From: Acidimicrobiaceae bacterium
GTDB lineage: Bacteria; Actinomycetota; Acidimicrobiia; Acidimicrobiales; Ilumatobacteraceae
Direction: 5' to 3'
Length of the DNA stretch: 48,449 nucleotides
NCBI GenBank assembly: GCA_020637295.1
Contig: JACJWF010000019.1
Location: forward strand, 1-48,449
Positions 8,291 to 15,424 of this stretch are shown here, in pieces. The number at the start of each line of letters is the position of its first letter. Within the stretch, counting starts at the first letter, position 1. Under the pieces are notes generated by a model that did not search any database, had not been told where the DNA came from, and worked only from the letters and a program-made list of their open reading frames with translations. A program made the position numbers and the translations under genes.

Positions 8291-9886
8291 ATGGTGCCCA
8301 CCTCTCCCGGACCGCGCAACGTCGTGGTCGTGCTGCTGGACTCCCTCAACCGCCACATGCTCGGCTGCTACGGCGGCACGGAGTTCGACACCCCGAACCT
8401 CGACCGCTTCGCCCGTGACCGTGCGACCCGCTTCACCAACCATGTCACCGGCTCGCTGCCGTGCATGCCTGCCCGCCACGACATCCTCTGCGGCGCGCTG
8501 GACTTCCTCTGGCGCCCCTGGGGGTCGATCGAGTTGTGGGAGGAACCCGTCACCGCTGCGCTGCGCCGGGCCGGGGTCACCACCATGCTGGTCACCGACC
8601 ACCCCCACCTGTTCGAGACCGGCGGCGAGAACTACCACACCGACTTCGGCGGCTGGGACTACGTGCGCGGTCACGAGGGCGACCCGTGGAAGACCTGGCT
8701 GGACCCATCGTGGATCGGCGTCCCCGCCCCGCCGGCGGCCGACGGCGGGTGGTTCTTCCGCCGCCGCTTCGGTGATCGGGCGCCGCACATCGAGCGCGGC
8801 TACGACCGCAGCCGCACGTTCTTCCGCGAGGAGGGCGACTACCCGGGCCCCACCACGATGACCGCGGCGGCGGACTGGGTGAAGGGCGCTGCCACCCATC
8901 ATGGCGACCGATGGATGCTGTTCGTCGACGAGTTCGACCCGCACGAGCCCTTCGACACGCCGGAGCCGTGGCAGGGTCGCTACGAGGACCAGCCGTGGGA
9001 GGGCGAGCGGCTGATCTGGCCGCCCTACGTCGTCGGCGGGCGCACCCAGGGCCTGCTCACCGACGCCGAGGCGCGTCACGTGCGCGGCAATTACGGCAGC
9101 AAGCTGAGCATGATCGACCACTGGTTCGGCCGTCTGCTGGACACGCTGGAGGACCAACGCCTGTGGAACGACACCGCGGTCATCGTGTGCACCGACCACG
9201 GCCATTACCTGGGCGAGGAGCGTGAGGGAGCGGACCTGTGGGGCAAGCCGCAGGTGCCCCAGTTCGAGCCCCTCGGGCACATTCCGCTGTTGATCCACTG
9301 GCCAGGTGTGGCCGGTGGTGGCACCTGCGACGCGCTCACCACGTCGGTGGACCTCCACGCCACCCTGTGCGACATCTACGGCGTCGCGCCCACCCATCGC
9401 ACCCACGGCCGCTCGCTGGCGCCTCTGCTGCGCGGCGAGGTCAGCCGGGTGCGCGAATGGGCCATCGGCGGCGTCTTCGGCAACTGGGTGCAGGTCACCG
9501 ACGGCCGCCGCAAGTACGCCAGGGCGCCGGAAGGGGAGAACTTCCCGCTCAGCATGTGGAGCAACCGCTGGAGCACCATGCCCACCCATGTGAAGGGCAT
9601 CACCGAACTGCCCAAACCCGACGGCCGCGCCTGGCTGGACCGCATGCCCGGCAGCGAGATCCCCGTGATCCGCCAGCCCTTCCAGCCTGGCGACGCCATG
9701 CCGATCTGGGTGGCGGGCACGCACATCCTCGGCCGTCATCATCTCTACGACATCGCCAACGACCCGGGCGAGCGGGAGAACCGGGCCGGCGAGTCGGCTG
9801 AGCGGGAGATGGAGGACCTCCTCCGCACCGCCCTGGCCGACGTCGACGCCCCCGCCGAGCAGTTGGCCCGCCTCGGCCTCGCCTGA
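8291..9886 (+). CDS. sulfatase (formylglycine-dependent alkaline phosphatase fold)
   Basis: The 531-residue protein opens with the metal-binding strand VVVVLLDSLNR (Asp17). It has the sulfatase signature Cys58-Met-Pro-Ala-Arg62 (CxPxR), whose Cys would be turned into formylglycine by an FGE enzyme not seen here. Later metal and substrate segments are EFDPHEPF and CTDHGHYLGE. No signal peptide is visible, so it seems cytoplasmic. ATG 8291 is preferred; TTG 8285 and GTG 8294 are alternatives. It probably removes sulfate from a small ester or sugar sulfate. It is the likely second gene of a unit with the TSUP permease. Confidence 0.85.
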   Translation: MVPTSPGPRNVVVVLLDSLNRHMLGCYGGTEFDTPNLDRFARDRATRFTNHVTGSLPCMPARHDILCGALDFLWRPWGSIELWEEPVTAALRRAGVTTMLVTDHPHLFETGGENYHTDFGGWDYVRGHEGDPWKTWLDPSWIGVPAPPAADGGWFFRRRFGDRAPHIERGYDRSRTFFREEGDYPGPTTMTAAADWVKGAATHHGDRWMLFVDEFDPHEPFDTPEPWQGRYEDQPWEGERLIWPPYVVGGRTQGLLTDAEARHVRGNYGSKLSMIDHWFGRLLDTLEDQRLWNDTAVIVCTDHGHYLGEEREGADLWGKPQVPQFEPLGHIPLLIHWPGVAGGGTCDALTTSVDLHATLCDIYGVAPTHRTHGRSLAPLLRGEVSRVREWAIGGVFGNWVQVTDGRRKYARAPEGENFPLSMWSNRWSTMPTHVKGITELPKPDGRAWLDRMPGSEIPVIRQPFQPGDAMPIWVAGTHILGRHHLYDIANDPGERENRAGESAEREMEDLLRTALADVDAPAEQLARLGLA

Positions 9887-9933
9887 CCAGGCGACACCCG
9901 CGAAGTGACGCGGTGAGACCCCTTCCGACCAGG

Positions 9934-9961
9934 GAAGTGACGTGATATATCACGTCACTTC
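9934..9961. repeat. 28-bp perfect palindrome between convergent genes
   Basis: The arm GAAGTGACGTGATA is followed at once by its exact reverse complement with no spacer. The nine-base core GAAGTGACG also occurs singly at 9902-9910. It lies between the ends of the sulfatase gene and the MBL hydrolase gene. It may be a bidirectional terminator or a protein-binding site; there is no T-run. Confidence 0.8.
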
Positions 9962-9998
9962 GGGGTTTGGGTGGGTTGGGTTGGGTTGGGGTTGGGGG
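9962..9998 (+). other. G-quadruplex-forming tract, seven G-runs
   Basis: Seven runs of three to five G (62-65, 69-71, 73-75, 78-80, 83-85, 88-91 and 94-98, after 99xx) are separated by one to three bases, mostly TT. The spacing satisfies the usual G-quadruplex rule with room to spare. The tract begins at the base after the palindrome and stops at the base before the MBL stop codon. RNA read through from the sulfatase would be the G-rich strand. Confidence 0.75.
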
Positions 9999-10712
9999 TC
10001 AGTGGCTGAACATGGTCAGCCACTGGTCCTTGGACTTCGGGCGGTACACGTAGTTGTGCTCGCGGATGGCCTCGATGGTGGCGCTGGAGGGCATGGAGTA
10101 GCGGTGGCCGGGGAAGACCACGGTGCCGTCGGGCATGGCGGCCAGGGTCTGCAGGCTGTCGTACATGGCCTCCGGATCGCTGCCGGGGAAGTCCGTGCGG
10201 CCGCAGCCGTCGAGGAACAGGGTGTCGCCGCTGACCAGGCAACCCTCCAGCAGGAAGCACTGGCTGCCCGGGGTGTGGCCCGGCGTGTGCACCAGGCGGA
10301 TCTCCAGGTCGCCCACCTGCACCACATCGCCGCCCTCGTGCTCCTTCAACTGGTCCGGCCCCAGCCCGCTGGTGCGCAGCACCCATGGCGTCTCCGCCTT
10401 CTGCACGTGCACGGGGCACTCGCACCGCTCCAGCAGGGTGGCCACGCCCTCCACCGGGTGGCCCATCATGCTGCCGCCGATGTGGTCGGCGTGGAAGTGC
10501 GTGGCCAGCACGCCCACCACCTTCATCCCGTCCGCCTCGACGATGTCCAGCAACTCGTTGACGGCGTACGCGGGGTCCACCAGCACGCACTCGCCCTTGG
10601 CCCGGTCGCCGAGGGCGTAGGTGAAGTTGACCATCTGCTGGGCCAACCCGTTGTCGCGGGCGAAGTCCCGCCCGGAGAGCAACTGGCGGAAGTAGAGGCG
10701 ATCGTCGGCCAT
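9999..10712 (-). CDS. MBL-fold metallo-hydrolase (glyoxalase II / persulfide dioxygenase-like)
   Basis: The 237-residue protein has the metallo-beta-lactamase motif THFHADH (71-77), a second His in HTPGHTPGS, an Asp in SGDTLFLDGCGRTDFPG and the terminal FPGHRYS. The short length and the GRTDFPG segment match hydrolases and persulfide dioxygenases of the glyoxalase II group, which act on thioesters or glutathione persulfide. In an actinobacterium a mycothiol or bacillithiol-type substrate is more likely. It is divergent from the oxidoreductase at 10748, with 35 bases between starts. Confidence 0.82.
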   Translation of the reverse strand: MADDRLYFRQLLSGRDFARDNGLAQQMVNFTYALGDRAKGECVLVDPAYAVNELLDIVEADGMKVVGVLATHFHADHIGGSMMGHPVEGVATLLERCECPVHVQKAETPWVLRTSGLGPDQLKEHEGGDVVQVGDLEIRLVHTPGHTPGSQCFLLEGCLVSGDTLFLDGCGRTDFPGSDPEAMYDSLQTLAAMPDGTVVFPGHRYSMPSSATIEAIREHNYVYRPKSKDQWLTMFSH

Positions 10713-10718
10713 GGCAAC

Positions 10719-10724
10719 ACCCTA
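10719..10724 (-). promoter_or_regulatory. putative -10 box of the MBL hydrolase
   Basis: TAGGGT on the minus strand ends 6 bases before the ATG at 10712. It sits in the 35-base divergent spacer. Confidence 0.35.
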
Positions 10725-10733
10725 GAGCCGTCG

Positions 10734-10739
10734 TACGCT
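10734..10739 (+). promoter_or_regulatory. putative -10 box of the Gfo/Idh/MocA oxidoreductase
   Basis: TACGCT ends 8 bases before the GTG at 10748. The back-to-back arrangement with the minus-strand box leaves no room for a 5' leader on either transcript. Confidence 0.4.
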
Positions 10740-10747
10740 GTGGGGCC

Positions 10748-11839
10748 GTGACGGAGGCGCTGCGCTACGGGGTCATCGGGACCGGGATGATGGGCACCGA
10801 GCACATCAACAACCTCCTCCATCTCGACGGCGCCACCGTCACCGCCATCAGCGATCCCGTGGCCGAGAGCCGCGACTGGGCCCAACTGGCGGTCGGGCTG
10901 GACGCCCCACTGACCCGCTTCGCCGACCACCGCGAACTGCTGGCCTCCGGGCTGTGCGACGCAGTGGTGATCGCCTCCCCGAACCACACCCACCACGACG
11001 TGCTGCTGGACGTGCTGGCCACCTCCCACCACGTGATGGTGGAAAAGCCGCTCTGCACCACCGTGGCGGATTGCCGTGCCGTGGTGGCCGCAGCCGACCA
11101 GACCGCCGAGCGCTGGCCCGACCGGGTGGTGTGGATGGGCCTGGAGTACCGCTACATGCCGCCGACGCAGGAGGTGCTGCGGGAGGTGCGGGGTGGCACC
11201 GTCGGGAAGGTGCGGATGGTCGCCATCCGCGAGCACCGCTTCCCGTTCCTCCCCAAGGTCGGCAACTGGAACCGCTTCACCCGCAACACCGGCGGCACGC
11301 TGGTGGAGAAGTGCTGCCACTTCTTCGACCTGATGAACCTGATCATCGCCACCCCGCCCGTCCGGGTGATGGCCAGCGGCGCCCAGGACGTGAACCACCT
11401 CGACGAGGTCTACGACGGCGAGGTACCGGACATCCTCGACAACGCGTACGTGATGGTGGAGTACGACGGCGGGGTGCGGGCGATGCTCGACCTCTGCATG
11501 TTCGCCGACGCCAGCCGCAACGAGCAGGAGATCACGGTCGTCGGTGACGCCGGCAAGGTCGAGGCCCTCGTCACCGAGGGCATTGTCCGCGCCGGCCGCC
11601 GCGCCGACGGCATCGGCCGCGTCACGGAACGCCCGGTGCACGACCCGGCCATCCGCCACGAGGGCCTCCACCATGGCGCCTCCTACCTGGAGCACGTGGC
11701 CTTCGCCGAGGCGGTGCGCCGGGGCGCCCCACCCGCGGTCACCCTGCACGACGGGCTGATGGCGGTGGCGATCGGCGAGGCCGCCCACCGCTCGATCGAC
11801 GAGCAGCGCCCGGTGCTGCTGGAGGAGGTACTGGCATGA
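10748..11839 (+). CDS. Gfo/Idh/MocA family NAD(P)-dependent oxidoreductase
   Basis: The 363-residue protein has an N-terminal Rossmann fold (YGVIGTGMMGTEH, residues 6-18), the cofactor-contact segment VEKPLCTT, and a C-terminal alpha/beta domain with NTGGTLVEKCCHFFDLMN containing the family's conserved His. These enzymes oxidise or reduce sugars, inositols and similar polyols. The substrate cannot be named here. Its stop overlaps the start of the ProA-like dehydrogenase (ATGA), so the two are probably co-translated. Confidence 0.85.
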   Translation: MTEALRYGVIGTGMMGTEHINNLLHLDGATVTAISDPVAESRDWAQLAVGLDAPLTRFADHRELLASGLCDAVVIASPNHTHHDVLLDVLATSHHVMVEKPLCTTVADCRAVVAAADQTAERWPDRVVWMGLEYRYMPPTQEVLREVRGGTVGKVRMVAIREHRFPFLPKVGNWNRFTRNTGGTLVEKCCHFFDLMNLIIATPPVRVMASGAQDVNHLDEVYDGEVPDILDNAYVMVEYDGGVRAMLDLCMFADASRNEQEITVVGDAGKVEALVTEGIVRAGRRADGIGRVTERPVHDPAIRHEGLHHGASYLEHVAFAEAVRRGAPPAVTLHDGLMAVAIGEAAHRSIDEQRPVLLEEVLA

Positions 11840-13248
11840 CGGCCCAGCCGCTGGAATCGCTGACGGCGGGGGAGCGCATCCTCGTCGGCGGGGACCGCTT
11901 CGTCACCGTGCCGCCCGCACTCGCCGCCGCGTTCACCGCGGGAGACCGCTTGGTGGTCGTTCACGACACCGGCGACCTCCTGCACATCCCGGCCGCGGAA
12001 GGCCGCACGGTCGCCACTGCGGTGGGCGACGCGGTGGACGCGTTCGCCGCGCTGGCCGCCGTCGACGACGACCGGATCAGCGACTTCTTCGACCGCTTCG
12101 CCGCACTGCTGGAGGACGACGCCGCGTTCGCGCCGATCGCCGCGGCCAACGAGGCTGACGTGGCGAGTGCCCGGCAGCGGGGGAGGGCCACCGGCCGGCT
12201 GGTCCTCGACGGCAAGATGCGCGCCGGCATGGTGGACGGCCTGCGGGTGTGGCGCGACATCCCCACCCGCCGCAGCCAGCAGGTGGGGGAGGTCCGCCAC
12301 CAGGGCTGGTCCGTCGCCCAGTGGCGCGACCCGCTGGGCGTGGTCGGCTTCGTGTTCGAGGGCCGGCCCAACGTCTTCGCCGACGCCACCGGTGTGCTGC
12401 GCACCGGCAACACCGTCGTGTTCCGCATCGGCAGCGACGCCCTCGGCACGGCGCGGGCGATCATTGCCAATGCGGTCGCCCCGGCGCTGGCCGCGGCCGG
12501 GCTCCCGGCCGGCGCCGTCCGCCTGGTGGACAGTGCGGCGCATGCTGCCGGCTGGGCGCTCTTCGCCGACCAGCGCCTGTCGCTGGCGGTGGCCCGCGGC
12601 TCGGGGGCCGCGGTCGCCCAGCTCGGGGCCGTCGCCCGCCAGCACGGGGTGCCCGCCAGCCTGCACGGCACCGGTGGCGCCTGGCTGGTGGCCGCCGACA
12701 CGGCCGACGCCGATCGCTTCGAACTGGCCGTGCGCCACAGCCTGGACCGCAAGGTGTGCAACACGCTCAACGTGTGCTGCATCGTCCGCTCACGCGCCGC
12801 CGACCTGCTGCCCCGTTTCGAGCGGGCGGCCCACGACGCCGCGGCAGCCAGGGGAGTGGCCCCGGCGATCCATCACCTGCAGCCGGACGACCCGCAGTTG
12901 GCCACGGAGTGGGAGTGGGACGACGTGCCCGAGGTGTCGGTGATGATCGTCGACGACGTCGCCCACGCGGTGGAGCAGTGCAACCGCTTCAGCCCGCACT
13001 TCGTCGCCAGCCTGGTCAGCCAGGACTCCGCCGAGCACGATCGCTTCTACCGCAGTGTGGACGCCCCGTTCGTGGGCGACGGGTTCACCCGCTGGGTGGA
13101 CGGCCAGTTCGCCCTGCTCCAGCCGGAGCTCGGCCTCAGCAACTGGCAGGGTGGCCGTCTGTTCGGGCGGGGCGGCGTGTTGTCCGGCGACTCGGTCTAC
13201 ACGGTGCGGCTGCGAGCGACGGTCGACGACCCCGACCTTCACCGCTGA
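11836..13248 (+). CDS. ProA-like aldehyde dehydrogenase (gamma-glutamyl phosphate reductase family)
   Basis: The 470-residue protein matches the ProA superfamily from about residue 60 on. Features are PLGVVGFVFEGRPNV (166-180, cofactor region), a GNTVVFRIGSDAL loop, the catalytic Cys308 in KVCNTLN, and a C-terminal LFGRGGVLSGDSVYTVR segment resembling the HARGPMGLEALTTYK end of ProA. It has about 50 extra N-terminal residues and several departures from the proline enzyme, such as the NVCCI replacing ETLLV after the Cys. No proB is adjacent and the upstream overlapping gene is a Gfo/Idh/MocA oxidoreductase. It is therefore probably a paralogue acting on another acyl-phosphate or aldehyde rather than the proline enzyme. 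Confidence 0.7.
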   Translation: MTAQPLESLTAGERILVGGDRFVTVPPALAAAFTAGDRLVVVHDTGDLLHIPAAEGRTVATAVGDAVDAFAALAAVDDDRISDFFDRFAALLEDDAAFAPIAAANEADVASARQRGRATGRLVLDGKMRAGMVDGLRVWRDIPTRRSQQVGEVRHQGWSVAQWRDPLGVVGFVFEGRPNVFADATGVLRTGNTVVFRIGSDALGTARAIIANAVAPALAAAGLPAGAVRLVDSAAHAAGWALFADQRLSLAVARGSGAAVAQLGAVARQHGVPASLHGTGGAWLVAADTADADRFELAVRHSLDRKVCNTLNVCCIVRSRAADLLPRFERAAHDAAAARGVAPAIHHLQPDDPQLATEWEWDDVPEVSVMIVDDVAHAVEQCNRFSPHFVASLVSQDSAEHDRFYRSVDAPFVGDGFTRWVDGQFALLQPELGLSNWQGGRLFGRGGVLSGDSVYTVRLRATVDDPDLHR

Positions 13249-13257
13249 GCGGTCAGG

Positions 13258-15276
13258 TCAGTTCCACCAGCCGGTGACGTCGATCACGAGGTGGGTGTCG
13301 GTGGTGGTCCGCACGCAGATCGCTCCGCCCGCGGACAGCTTCACCTGCACGCCGTTGGCCATCACTTTGTTGGCCGGGTAGGTGATCGACTCCACGTCGG
13401 GCTGGGCGCCGCAGCCCCACACGGTGACGCTGCCGTCGGCCACCGGGAACACGATGGTGAGGTTGATCGACACGGCCGACACGTTGGCGGGGATGCCCCG
13501 CTGCCCGGCGAGCACCAGTGTCTTCGTGGTGTTCGCGCTCAGCCGGCCGCCGTCCGTGCCGAGGTTCATCTCCTCGCGGTACAGGTCGCGGGTGTCGGTC
13601 ACCCTGGTCGGGGCAGCCGGCACGAGCGAGCCGTTGCCGGCGTCGGTGAAGTACCCCAGCACGTCGACCCTGATGTCCATGTCCTTGTGGGTGTAGAAGC
13701 AGATGTCGCCGCTGCTCGGCATCGGGACGATGGCGAAGTTCTGCTTCGTCATCCCGGGGATGGGGTTCACGTTGGAGACGTAGGGGATGGTGTCGCCGCA
13801 CGGGTAGGCGGTGATCCAGCTGATGGCCTGGGGGTCGATGCCGGCGATGTTGAACGCCACCGCCGTGGCATCCGACGGCACGCCCAGGCCGGCGGCCGGC
13901 AGGTTCACCGAGAAGGAGGAACCGGCGGCCCGGCGGGTCACGCCGCCCAGCCCGGTGGTGCTGTCCAGCAGCGGCACCGGTGTCATCGCGTGGTAGCTGT
14001 CCACCGACGACGGCTGGAAGTAGCCGTTGATGTCGATGACCAGATGGGTCTCCTTCGGTGACACGACGCAGATGTCGGTGCCGCCAAGCGGGAACACACC
14101 GGCGTTGGGCACGGCCTCGCCGGCGGTGAAGTTGAGCGTGGAGGCTGTCGGAGCGGTGTCGCTGCAGTTGTACACGGTGAGCCAGCCGGACCCGGTGGGA
14201 AGGGCCACCGTGAAGTTGGCGCTGATCGCGGTGATGTCGGCGGGCAGTCCGGCGGTGCCGGCGATCTTGATCCGCTTCGGCACGCCGGCGAGCAGCTTGG
14301 TGATGCGCTGGTTCTGCCGGCTGTCGGCGAAGCGGAACGGGGTGACGGCGGTGAAGTGCGAAGCCGGGCCGGCCGGCGAGGCCTCGGGGATGGGCATGAT
14401 GCCGGTGGCGGCCATCGGGTCGACCGTGAACGACCAGGTCACGGTGCGGGCCTGGGTGGTGACGGTGACGGTGTAGACGCCGGGCGAGAGGGCGTACTTG
14501 GGGATGACGCTGATGGCGTTGTCGCCGTTGAGGATCGCCCTGGCGGTGCCAGACGTGTTGCCGCCGTAGATGGTGCACGTCTCCATCGCCCCGCCGGGCC
14601 CGCTCATGGACGCGGTGGCCCAGGAGACGGACTCGGGCATCATCGCGATCACCGGCAGGCCGGCTCCGGAGTACCCGCTCGGGCAGTAGCTCAGCGGATT
14701 GGGCGACTCGGTCACGAACCGCGAGAGGTTGGTGGTGGTGCCGTTGCCGGGGAACAGGATCGGGGTGGACGGCCGGGGCTGGCTGGTGAGGCCACGGATG
14801 ACGTCCAGCGTGGCGCCCGACCTCCACGGCGACGTGGTGGTCTTGTCGCACTTGCCGAAGCCCACCGTGGCGAGGTTGTAGCGCAGCACGCCGATGGCGT
14901 GGAACGGGCCGGTCATCCAGAGCTCGATATGGCTGCGGGCGGACGTGCCGTAGGCGGAGCTGACCGCCACGTTGCCGCTGTTGCCGGCCAGGTCGCCGCT
15001 GCTGGTGTAGCCCGTGTAGCCGGGGATCTCGTCGTGGGAGATGCCGTTGTAGAGCATGTAACAAGAGTGGTTGGCCGCGCCGGCGGACCAACTGGCGTTC
15101 TCCACCACCGGGCCGAGGCCGGCCATCGCCCGGTAGTAGTTCACGGTGTCCAGCCACTGTGCGTCGGGCGTGATGAACGGTGGCACGGGGTCCACGGCAT
15201 GCACCGGCACGGCGATGCCGAGCACGCCGACGAGCGCGCTGGCCACCGTTGCGATGAGTGCTCGTACCCGTGTCAT
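13258..15276 (-). CDS. secreted CAP (SCP/PR-1) domain protein with three C-terminal beta domains
   Basis: The 672-residue protein starts with a Sec signal peptide (about residues 1-27, ending VPVHA). Residues 35-170 look like a CAP domain: VNYYRAMAGLGPV, the HSCYM and ISHDE segments with His and Glu candidates, and GNVAVS. A beta-rich linker follows (220-300, PGVYTVTVTT). Then come three copies of the domain also found in the Tat protein at 3777-4766; they end near VIDINGYF, RVDVLGYF and VIDVTGWW. Cys pairs in each copy suggest disulfides. It is probably extracellular or wall-associated with an unknown ligand. GGAGGAGAGG precedes the ATG. Confidence 0.8.
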   Translation of the reverse strand: MTRVRALIATVASALVGVLGIAVPVHAVDPVPPFITPDAQWLDTVNYYRAMAGLGPVVENASWSAGAANHSCYMLYNGISHDEIPGYTGYTSSGDLAGNSGNVAVSSAYGTSARSHIELWMTGPFHAIGVLRYNLATVGFGKCDKTTTSPWRSGATLDVIRGLTSQPRPSTPILFPGNGTTTNLSRFVTESPNPLSYCPSGYSGAGLPVIAMMPESVSWATASMSGPGGAMETCTIYGGNTSGTARAILNGDNAISVIPKYALSPGVYTVTVTTQARTVTWSFTVDPMAATGIMPIPEASPAGPASHFTAVTPFRFADSRQNQRITKLLAGVPKRIKIAGTAGLPADITAISANFTVALPTGSGWLTVYNCSDTAPTASTLNFTAGEAVPNAGVFPLGGTDICVVSPKETHLVIDINGYFQPSSVDSYHAMTPVPLLDSTTGLGGVTRRAAGSSFSVNLPAAGLGVPSDATAVAFNIAGIDPQAISWITAYPCGDTIPYVSNVNPIPGMTKQNFAIVPMPSSGDICFYTHKDMDIRVDVLGYFTDAGNGSLVPAAPTRVTDTRDLYREEMNLGTDGGRLSANTTKTLVLAGQRGIPANVSAVSINLTIVFPVADGSVTVWGCGAQPDVESITYPANKVMANGVQVKLSAGGAICVRTTTDTHLVIDVTGWWN

Positions 15277-15411
15277 CCGGAAACCTCTCCTCCGGGTCCT
15301 GCGACCGACACAGGTTCATCGGCCCGAAACCCGTGTCGCTGCAGCCGAAAGCGAGGCGCTTGACGATCTCTTGAGGATTTGCCGCGACCAAACGGAGAGT
15401 TCTGCGGGCAC

Positions 15412-15417
15412 TAGCGT
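15412..15417 (+). promoter_or_regulatory. putative -10 box of the M1 aminopeptidase
   Basis: TAGCGT ends 7 bases before the GTG at 15425. It supports that GTG over earlier in-frame starts in the 148-base divergent spacer. Confidence 0.4.
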
Positions 15418-15424
15418 CACCGCC

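Noticed and set aside
7478..9742. 754-residue open frame on the minus strand
   Set aside because: It lies opposite the well-supported TSUP and sulfatase genes, is low complexity (His/Arg/Gly/Val-rich) and has no motif; it is a shadow frame of high-GC coding DNA.
11836..13248. Calling the gene the housekeeping proA
   Set aside because: It has an extra N-terminal region, altered residues near the Cys and no proline-pathway neighbours.
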